NCBI GenBank assembly: GCA_016342345.1
Contig: JAEINO010000020.1
Coordinates: 1 to 60,683, forward strand
DNA length: 60,683 nucleotides
DNA from: Pseudodesulfovibrio sp.
GTDB taxonomy: Bacteria; Desulfobacterota; Desulfovibrionia; Desulfovibrionales; Desulfovibrionaceae
Reading direction: 5' to 3'
A program made the position numbers and the translations under genes. The stretch's first letter is position 1; every line of letters starts with the position of its first letter. The notes under the pieces were generated by a model. It worked only from the letters and a program-made list of their open reading frames with translations, made no database searches and was not told where the DNA came from. Shown here one piece after another: positions 17,603 through 25,842 of this stretch.

Positions 17603-17796
17603 TCTAGCCTCAACAAGAGGTCACCGCCATGCATGCGAAATCTATTTTTTGTGGAGTTCTTCAAACAACCTATCCTGCTCGCTGGAATAAAATACCTCAT
17701 AATAAGTGACATTTAACACGATCCACAAATAGTAGATTTTCATAATACAGCTGTTCCCAGAACCAGAAAACTCGTGATCCTAAGCCAAAAAAGAAA

Positions 17797-17824
17797 GGCT
17801 GCCATCCGATCTTCGGAGGCAGCC
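17797..17824 (-). terminator. Terminator of the NtrC-type regulator gene
   Basis: GGCTGCC pairs with GGCAGCC, extended by CCGA/TCGG. In the minus direction it is followed by a TTTCTTTTTT tract. Confidence 0.85.
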
Positions 17825-17890
17825 CACTATTTATGGATTCATGCATTGGCACGCTTCAAGCGCACGCTTCCTGCATGGCGAAGTTGAATA

Positions 17891-19276
17891 CTAGTTCCTG
17901 AACAATACCGGGTCTATATGATGCTTCTTGAGCTTGTTCCAAAGGTTCTTGGGAGACACACCGAGCTTGGTGGAAGCTTCGGTCTGAATGCCATCGGCAT
18001 TACGCAGCGCATTCTCGATAAGTGCCCTTTCATATTCCATGAGAGCCTTCTTGAGTGGAAGACCCGTGCCGGGCAAAACATGAAATCCCGTATCCTCAAC
18101 AGGCTGGGCATTGGAAAAAGCCTGATCCACCTCGGCAGGCGTAATCATGGTGGACTTGCAGAAAATGGCAGCGCGCTCCACGGCATTGGCGAACTGGCGC
18201 ACATTGCCAGGCCAGTCATAATTGAAAAATATCTCCATGGCCTCAATGGATATGCCGATTATGTCTGTCCCGAGCCTGCGGTTGGCACGATCCAGAAAAA
18301 ATTCAGCCAACTGGGGCAAATCGCTTTTGCGATCTCGCAACGGAGGCAGAATCAAGGTAGCCACATTCAACCTATAATAGAGGTCGCTCCTGAACTTGCC
18401 CTCTTCCACACGCTGCTCCAATTCCTGATTGGTAGCCGCGATAATTCGTACATCATAGTGAATGGGCTTGGCCCCGCCCACACGCTCGGCCAGCTTCTGT
18501 TCAACAGCCCTGAGCAATTTCGGCTGCAAATGAATAGGCATGTCGCCAATTTCATCAAGAAGGATTGACCCGCCCTTGGCCTGCTCGAACTTACCTATCT
18601 TGACCGCGGTGGCACCGGTAAAAGCACCCTTCTCATGCCCGAAAAGCTCACTCTCCAGAAGGTTTTCAGGGATGGCAGCACAGTTGATTTTGATAAACGG
18701 ACCATTGGCACGACTGCTCAAGGCGTGAATGGTATCTGAAACCAGTTCCTTACCCGTACCGGTTTCGCCCAGGATAAGGACATCGGCATTCAACTCGGCC
18801 ACTCGGGCAATGCGCTCCTTGACTTCCATGGTAGGCGCGGCCTGTCCGATGATCTTGCTCAAAGGACTGGAACGACTGCTGCGCTTGAGTTCGGAAAGTT
18901 CCTTCTGGAGCCTGCGTTTTTCCAAAGCACGACGGACCACCACTTCCATTTCGCTCAGGGAAAATGGCTTGGTGAAATAATCATAAGCTCCGCGCTGCAT
19001 GGCCTGCACGCCGGAATCCTTGGAGGAGTAACCTGTCATTACTATAATATCCACACCAGGGGCCACTTCCGCCAGATGGGGCAAAGCTTCAAGGCCGGAC
19101 ATTCCAGGCAGTTTTATGTCATGCAGGATCAAATCGAAGTTGCCACCACCGGCCTTTTTTATGCCTTCTTCCGCAGTGGAGGCAGTGTCGACCTCATAGC
19201 CCTTGTCGGCCAAAGCCTCCACAAGCATTCCCTGAAATGCACGATCATCGTCAACAACAAGTATCCGTTCAGTCAC
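17891..19276 (-). CDS. NtrC-family sigma-54-dependent response regulator
   Basis: 461 residues starting at GTG 19276 behind GGAG. Receiver domain with Asp53 (LILHDIKLPGMSG), AAA+ domain with Walker A GETGTGKE (about 170-177) and the sigma-54-contacting GAFTGA (217-222), LLDEIGDMP, and a Fis-type HTH at the C-terminus (TEASTKLGVSPKNLWNKLKK). It lies between two Tad operons that each carry a sigma-54 promoter, so it very probably activates both. The cognate kinase is not adjacent. The hybrid kinase at 5601-7751 is a candidate. Confidence 0.92.
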   Translation of the reverse strand: MTERILVVDDDRAFQGMLVEALADKGYEVDTASTAEEGIKKAGGGNFDLILHDIKLPGMSGLEALPHLAEVAPGVDIIVMTGYSSKDSGVQAMQRGAYDYFTKPFSLSEMEVVVRRALEKRRLQKELSELKRSSRSSPLSKIIGQAAPTMEVKERIARVAELNADVLILGETGTGKELVSDTIHALSSRANGPFIKINCAAIPENLLESELFGHEKGAFTGATAVKIGKFEQAKGGSILLDEIGDMPIHLQPKLLRAVEQKLAERVGGAKPIHYDVRIIAATNQELEQRVEEGKFRSDLYYRLNVATLILPPLRDRKSDLPQLAEFFLDRANRRLGTDIIGISIEAMEIFFNYDWPGNVRQFANAVERAAIFCKSTMITPAEVDQAFSNAQPVEDTGFHVLPGTGLPLKKALMEYERALIENALRNADGIQTEASTKLGVSPKNLWNKLKKHHIDPVLFRN

Positions 19277-19319
19277 AGCATGCTCCTATTTATCCTTACC
19301 CATGAAACGAGTATACATA

Positions 19320-19332
19320 GGTTGGCAGCATT
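19320..19332 (-). promoter_or_regulatory. Possible second activator half site
   Basis: On the minus strand this reads AATGCTGCCAACC, a weaker relative of the AATGCRGCACCC motif, in opposite orientation about 45 bp from the copy at 19376. Speculative. Confidence 0.25.
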
Positions 19333-19375
19333 AATCCACAAAAAATAGACTCAATCCCTGATTTCGAAAACCAAA

Positions 19376-19387
19376 AATGCGGCACCC
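19376..19387 (+). promoter_or_regulatory. Candidate activator site upstream of the tadE promoter
   Basis: AATGCGGCACCC begins about 84 bp upstream of the -24 element at 19460 and matches 11 of 12 bases of the motif upstream of flp. Confidence 0.4.
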
Positions 19388-19459
19388 ACACAATACTAAT
19401 ATTTTTTTATACATTGAATAAAGCTAGTTATAGACATTTAAAAATCCAGCCATGAGTGT

Positions 19460-19475
19460 TGGCATATCCATTGCT
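19460..19475 (+). promoter_or_regulatory. Sigma-54 promoter of the tadE-tadG operon
   Basis: TGGCATA-TCCA-TTGCT: the invariant GG and GC are at the correct spacing, and the deviations from TGGCACG-N4-TTGCW are confined to the last two bases of the first block. The first start codon (19530) is 55 bases downstream. Confidence 0.75.
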
Positions 19476-19529
19476 TTATGATGTTCACTTGGCCTCTTGG
19501 CCGGGAAACGACATCCAAGGAGAACGGGA

Positions 19530-19919
19530 ATGAAGAAATGGGACAATTCACGACAAGGGCTAGCAGCAGTCGAATTTGCGCTCATGCTCCCTGCCCTGGC
19601 CCTTCTGCTTCTGTTACTGGTCGAAGGGGCCAATGCCATGCATGCCTACTCCACCCTGGTTGAAGCCAGCCGGGAAGGTGCCCGTTATGTGCTCATGGAT
19701 GGGGATACCGCAAGCGTCAAGACGCTCATTGGCGCACTGGTTGCGGAGCTCAATACAGAGGATCTGTCCACAAATGTGGCCACTGACCCTATCGCAAAGA
19801 CTGTCACAGTAGAGGTTTCCTATGCTTACCAACCGTTCGGAAGCAAAAGTGCCGGAGGGATGTTCAATGATGGCAAGCCGTTCCAGCTCGTTGCGCAGAC
19901 AACAATGCCCCTCCCGTAG
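19530..19919 (+). CDS. tadE: TadE-family pseudopilin
   Basis: 129 residues from ATG 19530 (AAGGAGAACGGG upstream), not from the upstream in-frame start at 19497. The leader MKKWDNSRQG is followed by LAAVEFALMLPALALLLLL: prepilin-like, with Glu at +5. It is probably cleaved by the TadV peptidase. The rest is a periplasmic domain. Minor pilins of this type prime or tip Tad pili. The 3' end overlaps tadG by 53 bases. Confidence 0.88.
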   Translation: MKKWDNSRQGLAAVEFALMLPALALLLLLLVEGANAMHAYSTLVEASREGARYVLMDGDTASVKTLIGALVAELNTEDLSTNVATDPIAKTVTVEVSYAYQPFGSKSAGGMFNDGKPFQLVAQTTMPLP

Positions 19920-21156
19920 GGACTCCCGCCGAGGTGCAATCAGTACCATTATCGCCATTCTCATTCCGGTGATTCTGGGTGCTGTTGGTATCGCCATTGA
20001 CGCGGGCAACATGTATCTGACGCATACCCGGCTTCAGGCAGCAGTGGATGCAGGCGCCCTCGCAGGAAGCCTGGAACTCCCTTACGACCCCGATCTTTCA
20101 AAGGGTATAGTCCAACAAGCCGTTGTTGACATGATCAATCTGAACATGAAGACCGCGGAAGTCGAATCAGTCACCCCCGGAACCGAAGTCCGTAGCGTGA
20201 ATGTCACAGCCAAAGTCGAAGTCAATCTGCTCATTCTGGGATTTCTGGGAATCAGCGATACCGTCGTAAAGGCACAGGCCTCTGCCGGTTTCAACAAGAT
20301 TGAAGTCGTTTTTGTTGTCGACAACTCCGGCTCCATGAAAGGAACACCGATCAACATGGTCAAGGAAGCCTCCATCGAGCTGACCGAACTGCTCATTCCC
20401 GATGGTGCAACCCCGGACACCAAGGTCGGCCTCGTCCCGTTCAAGGGCAAGGTTCGCATCGGAGCAAATGTCGATGGTCAGCCAGCCGGCTGCCGAAACG
20501 CCGACGGTTCTGTCAATACGGGCATCCATGAGGACTTCATGGACGACTATTGGGCACTCTCCTACTACTATCGCCGCTATGTAACCCTGGACACATGCTC
20601 AGATCTCCCGGAAGCAATGCCCCTGAGCACCAACAAGGCCAGCATCATCAGCGGTATCAACTCGCAGACCGCAACCGGTGCCACATCGGGAACGGTCATT
20701 CCCGAAGGCATCAAATGGGGACGACACATTCTCACCGAGGAAGCCCCCTACGTTGAAGGCGGCGACAAGGAAGAATACCGCAAGATCATGATCATCCTCA
20801 CTGACGGTGACACCGAAGATGGTGAATGCGGCGGCCCCTACCGGGCCTCATACCGCCCAAACAATTACTGGACCAATGCCTACTTCGGCATGGGCCTCGA
20901 CACAGCTCACTGCGATGACGGCGGGGTGCTCAACAGAGACATGCTGGCAGAAGCCCAGATCACCAAGGACGAAGGCATCGAAATATTTGCCATCCGGTTC
21001 GGCAGTTCGGACAACACGGACATCTCACTCATGAAGCAGATCGCCTCCAGCAAGCCGGGCACAGACGATCACTACTTCGATGCCCCCTCTGTCTACGACA
21101 TTCCCGACATCTTCAAGCAGATCGGCAAGCAACTCGGCTGGCGACTGCTGAACTAG
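19867..21156 (+). CDS. tadG: TadG-like pilus protein with vWA domain
   Basis: 429 residues from ATG 19867 (GGAGGG 7 bases upstream, inside tadE). An N-terminal Tad_N segment (RRGAISTIIAILIPVILGAV, then DAGNMYLTHTRLQAAVDAGALAG) anchors it. A von Willebrand A domain follows with an intact MIDAS start DNSGSM near 157 and a later TDGDTED. vWA TadG proteins may act in surface adhesion at the pilus base or tip. The residue at +5 is not Glu, so leader cleavage is doubtful. Confidence 0.88.
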   Translation: MMASRSSSLRRQQCPSRRDSRRGAISTIIAILIPVILGAVGIAIDAGNMYLTHTRLQAAVDAGALAGSLELPYDPDLSKGIVQQAVVDMINLNMKTAEVESVTPGTEVRSVNVTAKVEVNLLILGFLGISDTVVKAQASAGFNKIEVVFVVDNSGSMKGTPINMVKEASIELTELLIPDGATPDTKVGLVPFKGKVRIGANVDGQPAGCRNADGSVNTGIHEDFMDDYWALSYYYRRYVTLDTCSDLPEAMPLSTNKASIISGINSQTATGATSGTVIPEGIKWGRHILTEEAPYVEGGDKEEYRKIMIILTDGDTEDGECGGPYRASYRPNNYWTNAYFGMGLDTAHCDDGGVLNRDMLAEAQITKDEGIEIFAIRFGSSDNTDISLMKQIASSKPGTDDHYFDAPSVYDIPDIFKQIGKQLGWRLLN

Positions 21157-21166
21157 GGAGGATACC

Positions 21167-21637
21167 ATGAAGCTTCAAAAGAAAAACAACTCACGCCGGC
21201 AGGGCCTCGTGTCCGTCGAATTGGCCATGGTTCTGCCCATTGCATTCATTCTCATAATGGGAATCATAGAAATGGGGAACATGTACTACTCATGGCTGAC
21301 CATCCAGAAGGCAGCCCAGATCGGGACACGATTCGCAGTTACGGGCCAAGGTGATGACGAAGGCACCCGCCTGAGCCAGATCATCGAAAAAACCGAATCA
21401 GGCATGGTTGCACTGAGAAATGGCAGCAAGGAAATCAACGTCCGCTCCTGGCCAGACCTTGCCGCTGCAGGTGATGGCATCGACGGATACCCGGGTGCGC
21501 CCTGCCAACTGGCTGAAGTGTCAATTCTCTATAAATATGAACCCTTCACGCCCATCATCGGGCCACTACTTCCGGCAACCATTGATCTGCACGGCTATGA
21601 CCGCAAGGTGAACGAGCCATGGAAACCGTGCGATTGA
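21167..21637 (+). CDS. Second TadE/TadF-family pseudopilin
   Basis: 156 residues. The prepilin-like leader ends RRQG and is followed by LVSVELAMVLPIAFIL with Glu at +5. The gene starts 10 bases after tadG behind GGGAGGATACC. With the first TadE and TadG it forms the minor pseudopilin set. It ends with a periplasmic domain containing two Cys (about residues 129 and 155). A terminator follows. Confidence 0.88.
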   Translation: MKLQKKNNSRRQGLVSVELAMVLPIAFILIMGIIEMGNMYYSWLTIQKAAQIGTRFAVTGQGDDEGTRLSQIIEKTESGMVALRNGSKEINVRSWPDLAAAGDGIDGYPGAPCQLAEVSILYKYEPFTPIIGPLLPATIDLHGYDRKVNEPWKPCD

Positions 21638-21670
21638 TTCATTCTACCGATTTCCACCCATCCATCCTCC

Positions 21671-21695
21671 AGAAAGCCCCTCCCGGGGCTTTTCT
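21671..21695 (+). terminator. Terminator of the tadE-tadG-tadF operon
   Basis: AGAAAGCCCC pairs with GGGGCTTTTCT around TCCC, 34 bases after the stop. Confidence 0.8.
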
Positions 21696-21940
21696 GGGCT
21701 GTTGAGAGTAGCCCGCTTGCAGCATTGCTGTAAAAAAACAAACCCCTATGCACGATATGCTCTCGTAGTCCTAGATTTTTTTTTGAGCACTTCACTCAAA
21801 CCATTTTCAACAACCAGTAAGATAAATTTTACCTGCACTTTGAAGAAATCACTTTGAACCCTGCCGCGCCGCTCTGTCTGTGCACATCACAATAAGAATA
21901 ATTGATTTTATTCATAACGTCAGATACATAATGAGGTGCC

Positions 21941-21982
21941 GATGTTCATCTCCCCTATTGTGGAATAGGCACAATGAACATC
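21941..21982 (+). promoter_or_regulatory. Nested inverted repeat in the leader of the TPR gene
   Basis: Outer arms GATGTTCAT (21941) and ATGAACATC (21974) enclose an inner perfect hairpin CCTATT-GTGG-AATAGG. It ends 8 bases before ATG 21991. It could be an operator or an RNA structure acting on translation. Confidence 0.45.
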
Positions 21983-21990
21983 CATGAAAA

Positions 21991-22734
21991 ATGGAGAATA
22001 AAACATTGAGTGATTATCCACAGATATTGGGAGTCTATTCGCTTCTGATCGATGCCGAAATAGGCTCTGGCGGCACACAGTCCAAACATGAAAATGTCAC
22101 CTACTGGTATGCCCGTCAGCTTTCTTCAGAGGACTTCGAGATTCAGCCACTCAATGCGCATCATGTCCCATCCGGTGTGCGAAGCGTTCTGACCAAGATG
22201 GACTTTCTCAAGCAATACACTCCGGAACCCACCTACTACAAACTCCACACCGTCCCGGCTCTCGAAACCCTTGCCCGCAAGATCAAGATGGGCGAAGAAG
22301 CTTTTGCCGACGGCAACCTTGACGAAGCGGAAAGCCAGTTCATCAAGGCCCTGATGGTTGATGACAAGAACATCGATGCCAACTACAATCTGGGCGAAGT
22401 CTATTCAGAAAAAAAAGACTTTGTGAAACTCAAGAAGGTTCTCAACACCCTGCTCGGCCTGGACGAGGCCTTCACCATCGAGCATCGCCAAAAGTTCAAC
22501 CAGTTCGGCATCAGTCTGCGCAAGAACGGTCATTACGACGAATCCATCCGTTATTACGAGAAATCACTGGAAATCGTCAAAAGCGACGAAAACGTCTACT
22601 TCAACCTGGCCCGAGTCTTCTTTGAAAAAGGCCTCAATGAGAGTTGTGTCATCAATTTGGAAAAGGCTCTCAATATCAACCCGGAATTCATCGAAGCGCA
22701 AAAATTCCTCAAATACTGCCAGAAACCCGCATAA
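21991..22734 (+). CDS. TPR-repeat protein of unknown function
   Basis: 247 residues. The N-terminal 95 residues lack a recognised domain. Residues about 97-240 hold three to four TPR units (AEESFADGNLDEAESQFIKAL-type). No signal peptide is seen, so it is probably cytosolic. ATG 21991 lacks a ribosome site. TTG 22006 has GGAG 9 bases upstream and may be the true start. It is monocistronic, between two terminators. TPR proteins mediate protein contacts. The partner is unknown. Confidence 0.65.
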   Translation: MENKTLSDYPQILGVYSLLIDAEIGSGGTQSKHENVTYWYARQLSSEDFEIQPLNAHHVPSGVRSVLTKMDFLKQYTPEPTYYKLHTVPALETLARKIKMGEEAFADGNLDEAESQFIKALMVDDKNIDANYNLGEVYSEKKDFVKLKKVLNTLLGLDEAFTIEHRQKFNQFGISLRKNGHYDESIRYYEKSLEIVKSDENVYFNLARVFFEKGLNESCVINLEKALNINPEFIEAQKFLKYCQKPA

Positions 22735-22756
22735 TAAAAAGCCCTTGAACGCACAT

Positions 22757-22788
22757 AAAAAAGCCCTCCTAAAAAGAGGGCTTTTTTT
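22757..22788. terminator. Bidirectional terminator between TPR gene and AOR gene
   Basis: AAAAGCCCTC pairs with GAGGGCTTTT. T runs lie on both sides, so it can end both convergent units. Confidence 0.85.
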
Positions 22789-22876
22789 TAGATAGAGATG
22801 GACTTCTTGAGAGGCTCTCTGGCTTTTCTTCGGGGTCGGCTCGCTTCTGCCGCCCTGGTTTCAGGCAGAAAAGATG

Positions 22877-22909
22877 GGACGGGGACAAACCCAAAGGTCG
22901 CCCCCGTCC
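22877..22909 (-). other. Hairpin just downstream of the AOR gene
   Basis: GGACGGGG pairs with CCCCGTCC over a 17-base loop, 15 bases after the AOR stop. There is no U tract. It may protect the 3' end of the message. Confidence 0.35.
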
Positions 22910-22924
22910 AAGATGGGTTCAGGC

Positions 22925-24892
22925 CTAGGTCAGGGCCTTTTTCATTTTGATTGCCACGAAGTCGAGACCAAGTTTCTTCAGATGGCGGGCTTTGGGAATA
23001 CCTTCACTGTCCCAGCCGCGCTGGTCATAATACGCATCGAGAATCTTGTTGAACTTCTTGCCGTCAATAGGAGGCAACGGAATAGGTCCAATAGGATGTT
23101 GACCGGGACAGGATTCATTCAGGCATTTCCAGTTTGGCTGATCGTCCTTGCGACGGATGCCACGCATCACGATGGTGGCGCGTTCGATCTGGTTACTGCG
23201 CTCGAAGATCTTGAACAGACCCTCTGTCGTGTACTGAATGCCTGTCGCGTAGTAGATGGACTTGCAGATCAGATCGTACATGTGGTCAAGGGCTTCCGGG
23301 CTGTCGTGCCAGTACCCCAGATGACCGAAGTTGAATTTGCAAATACCCAGACTATCGGACAAGAAGAACATGTTCTCATAATATTGCACCAACTTGGCCT
23401 TGCCCATGGGATGATAGGAACGCACATCCCCGGCTTCCTTGTGACCGGAAACCTTTATGGCCAGGGCCGGGATATTGACCCACTCGGCAGTGGGAAGGCC
23501 ATTCAGGTGATGCGACCCGCGCGGGGATACTGCAAACTGAAGCATGGAGCCGATGGTGGAACGCGTTTCCACGCCAGTGGCACACATGCCTTTCTGGTGA
23601 TAAACGCTCTTGAGAGCCTCGGGTCCGATTCGCTTGGCCACACGATAAGGGCCTTCGGCCATGATGTTGCCGCAGCCTTTGCGGAAAACAATTTTGGGCA
23701 TCATTTCGACGCAGGCATCGGCATTGCCGAACTGCATGTCGATGCCGTCAATGTATTCCTTGTCAATGATCCGGCGTTCCATGAGTTCCATCAGGGTGGA
23801 GAACATGGCTCCGGTCTCCACCGTGTCCAGACCATAGTCGTTGCACATGGCATTGAGCTTGAGAACGGCCTTGTCATCAGCAATGTCGCACTTGTGACCA
23901 AGGGCCGTGGTTGTTTCGTATTCCGGGCCGCCGCCTCTGGTGGGATATTTTCCGTCCTTAACCGCATAGGCAGCGTGACAATGCACAGGGCACGTGAAGC
24001 AGGCTTCCCGACGGGTGCCATGGTCCGTATTCCAGGAATGCACCAGCATGTCAAACTTGGGATCAATGCCGCAACGCTGCCAGTTTCGAATGGGAACCAT
24101 TCCGGTGGCGCCGATCATGTTGGTAATTCCGGGGGTGCCCCAATTGGCCATGACCTTGTAGCTCATGCCGTGAATCTTACCAAAATTCGGGTCCATCAAC
24201 TCATCGCGCAGTTGCTTGGTAACCTTGTAGTATTCATTGGGCTTGAACAGCTTGACCGCTTTGGAACCCTTGGCAACAACAGCCTTGAGATTCTTGGAAC
24301 CGAACACAGCACCCATGCCGCAACGGCCCATGGAATTGGTTGTTTCGGTGCGCACGTTGGCAAAACGTATCAAGTTTTCGCCAGCCTGACCGATGCACAG
24401 AAGCTTGGTCGGCTCGCCATGACGCTGGATCAATTCGGCCTGTGTGTCGATGGTGCCCTTGCCCCAAATGCCATCAGCAGACTCGATACGAATTTCATCG
24501 TTCTCAATATAAAGGTAACAGGGTTTTTCGGCGCGACCGCTGATAACCAGCATGTCATACCCGCAACGCTTGAGCGCCGGACCGAAATGGCCGCCACAGT
24601 TGGAATCACCCCATCCCGAATAATTCATGGGGGAAAGGTAGGTTGCATGAGTGCGCCCGGAACTGGGAAAGGTCGTGCCGCTCAGCGGACCAGTGCCGAT
24701 ATAGACCTTGTTGGCCGGGGACAGAGGCTCTGTACGGGCCACGTCCACTTCGTTGAACAGCAGGTAATGAGCCAGGCATCGGCCGCCAAGCCACTTCTCG
24801 TTATATTTGGTAGATTCTTCGCGCTCGACTTTCCCCGTGGTCAGGTCCACACGCAGGATCGTACCCATGTTACCGTAGACTTCTTTGGTCAT
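22925..24892 (-). CDS. Aldehyde:ferredoxin oxidoreductase family tungsten/molybdenum enzyme
   Basis: 655 residues, slightly longer than classic AORs. The N-terminal domain begins YGNMGTILRVDLTTGKVEREE. GGRCLAHYLL and the glycine-rich SSGRTHATYLSPMNYSGWGDSNCGG region bind the bis-pterin cofactor. The 4Fe-4S cysteines appear as CFTCPVHC, with a later Cys before NDYGLDTVETG. No export signal is visible, so the enzyme is predicted cytosolic. It oxidises an aldehyde with ferredoxin as acceptor. The true substrate is unknown. It follows the ferredoxin gene by 24 bases. GGAG precedes the start. Confidence 0.88.
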   Translation of the reverse strand: MTKEVYGNMGTILRVDLTTGKVEREESTKYNEKWLGGRCLAHYLLFNEVDVARTEPLSPANKVYIGTGPLSGTTFPSSGRTHATYLSPMNYSGWGDSNCGGHFGPALKRCGYDMLVISGRAEKPCYLYIENDEIRIESADGIWGKGTIDTQAELIQRHGEPTKLLCIGQAGENLIRFANVRTETTNSMGRCGMGAVFGSKNLKAVVAKGSKAVKLFKPNEYYKVTKQLRDELMDPNFGKIHGMSYKVMANWGTPGITNMIGATGMVPIRNWQRCGIDPKFDMLVHSWNTDHGTRREACFTCPVHCHAAYAVKDGKYPTRGGGPEYETTTALGHKCDIADDKAVLKLNAMCNDYGLDTVETGAMFSTLMELMERRIIDKEYIDGIDMQFGNADACVEMMPKIVFRKGCGNIMAEGPYRVAKRIGPEALKSVYHQKGMCATGVETRSTIGSMLQFAVSPRGSHHLNGLPTAEWVNIPALAIKVSGHKEAGDVRSYHPMGKAKLVQYYENMFFLSDSLGICKFNFGHLGYWHDSPEALDHMYDLICKSIYYATGIQYTTEGLFKIFERSNQIERATIVMRGIRRKDDQPNWKCLNESCPGQHPIGPIPLPPIDGKKFNKILDAYYDQRGWDSEGIPKARHLKKLGLDFVAIKMKKALT

Positions 24893-24916
24893 GGTGTTTT
24901 CTCCTAGGGGTGATCT

Positions 24917-25573
24917 TTATAATTTACGGAAGGTTATGGCTTCCGTTGGACACCATGCCACGCACTGCGGATCACCACCGCACAGATCGCATTTGCTGGC
25001 CTTCTCAGTGTGCGGATTGACCTTGATCATGCCAAACTGGCAGGCTTCCTCACAGGTACCGCAGCCCACACACAATTTCTCATTCACAACGCGCGCGCCC
25101 GTCTTTGGGTCCACGTAAATGGCCTTCTCAGGGCAGGCATCCATACATTCCGGGGACGAACACTGCCTGCACAGGTCATTTTCGGAAAACTCGGCAAAGG
25201 TGGCAAGAGCCAGCCCCTGAGGCCAGCCAGGCGCGTTGGCGGACAAGGCACTGACACCGATGAACTCCAGCACGGGCTTGAGGGTAAAGGAATTACGGCT
25301 GGCCAATGGGTCGGCGTGACCGGCGTGAAATTGGGCGCAAGCCACTTCGCAATAGGCGCAACCCGCACATTTGGAAGCATCAAAATTCAATTCATATTGA
25401 GCTGCTGGTATTTCACAGCCTTCGGGACGAGCTGCAAAAGCCAACGAGCCGGAGCTTTTGAGGCAGAATACACCGGCAGCCAGGCCGCCCGCAGCCTGCC
25501 CGGCGGTTTTAAGAAAGCCACGCCGGGACAGACCGGATCTGTCCTTTTTGGCCGTATCTTTGATCTTGCTCAT
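24917..25573 (-). CDS. 4Fe-4S ferredoxin-type protein with Tat signal, AOR partner
   Basis: 218 residues. The N-terminus has a twin-arginine motif (SRRGFLKTAGQAAGG) and hydrophobic stretch. Four cysteine clusters follow: CAGCAYCEVAC, CRQCSSPECMDAC, CVGCGTCEEAC and CDLCGGDPQCVAWC, the layout of HycB/DmsB-type multi-cluster subunits. It should pass electrons to or from the AOR encoded next. A Tat-bearing partner for an enzyme without its own signal is a topological puzzle also known from YdhY/YdhV-type pairs. AAGGAGG precedes ATG 25573. It is first in the operon. Confidence 0.85.
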   Translation of the reverse strand: MSKIKDTAKKDRSGLSRRGFLKTAGQAAGGLAAGVFCLKSSGSLAFAARPEGCEIPAAQYELNFDASKCAGCAYCEVACAQFHAGHADPLASRNSFTLKPVLEFIGVSALSANAPGWPQGLALATFAEFSENDLCRQCSSPECMDACPEKAIYVDPKTGARVVNEKLCVGCGTCEEACQFGMIKVNPHTEKASKCDLCGGDPQCVAWCPTEAITFRKL

Positions 25574-25635
25574 AAATTCCTCCTTAAGGAGCGTTATCTG
25601 ATAGTGTGAGAGCGTGTGTGACCACTGTTCCCCTT

Positions 25636-25651
25636 AGGAAGTTCCGTGCCA
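25636..25651 (-). promoter_or_regulatory. Near-consensus sigma-54 promoter of the ferredoxin-AOR operon
   Basis: On the minus strand TGGCACG-GAAC-TTCCT matches TGGCACG-N4-TTGCT except at one base of the -12 dinucleotide (CC for GC). It lies 63 bases upstream of the ferredoxin start, next to a sigma-54 activator gene. Confidence 0.55.
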
Positions 25652-25712
25652 CTTTCTATATTTCTATAACCATCCAATATAATTGAATAAAAAATATTAA
25701 ACACAGCATAAG

Positions 25713-25756
25713 CAAGAGCCTTGAATTATTCCATAAGGAATAACTCAAGGCTCTTG
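25713..25756 (-). terminator. Long hairpin: regulator terminator or activator site
   Basis: Twelve perfect base pairs (CAAGAGCCTTGA) plus seven more (TTATTCC/GGAATAA) enclose ATAA. It lies downstream of the regulator gene and 62-105 bp upstream of the sigma-54 site, so it may terminate transcription or be an enhancer palindrome. The U tract is weak. Confidence 0.55.
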
Positions 25757-25842
25757 TGCCGCCTATCTTTCTGAAATAATTTGCTTAATTAAGAGATATA
25801 ACCAAAGTTATCGTATTCCAATGGTTATGATCTACCCGAGAT

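Larger units (their letters stand above)
17441..17890. other. Regulatory interval between flp and the NtrC-type gene
   Basis: Gene-free, AT-rich. It contains the flp ribosome site, a consensus sigma-54 promoter (17515-17530), a candidate activator site (17591-17602) and the regulator's terminator (17797-17824). Confidence 0.7.
21638..21990. other. Gene-free interval with terminator and leader structure
   Basis: It holds the tad operon terminator (21671-21695) and a nested inverted repeat (21941-21982) just before the TPR gene. Nothing else is recognised. Confidence 0.5.

Noticed and set aside
17840-17880. Second sigma-54-like TGGCACG near the regulator stop
   Set aside because: TTGGCACGCTTCAAGCGC has the -24 block on the plus strand but no TTGC at the required distance, and it would point into the flp regulatory DNA from the wrong side.
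22874-24907. Very long open frame (677 codons) on the plus strand opposite the AOR gene
   Set aside because: It mirrors the AOR codons in antisense, has no recognisable domain and no ribosome site. Similar antisense frames lie opposite the kinase (27263-28678) and the secretin (14056-15255).
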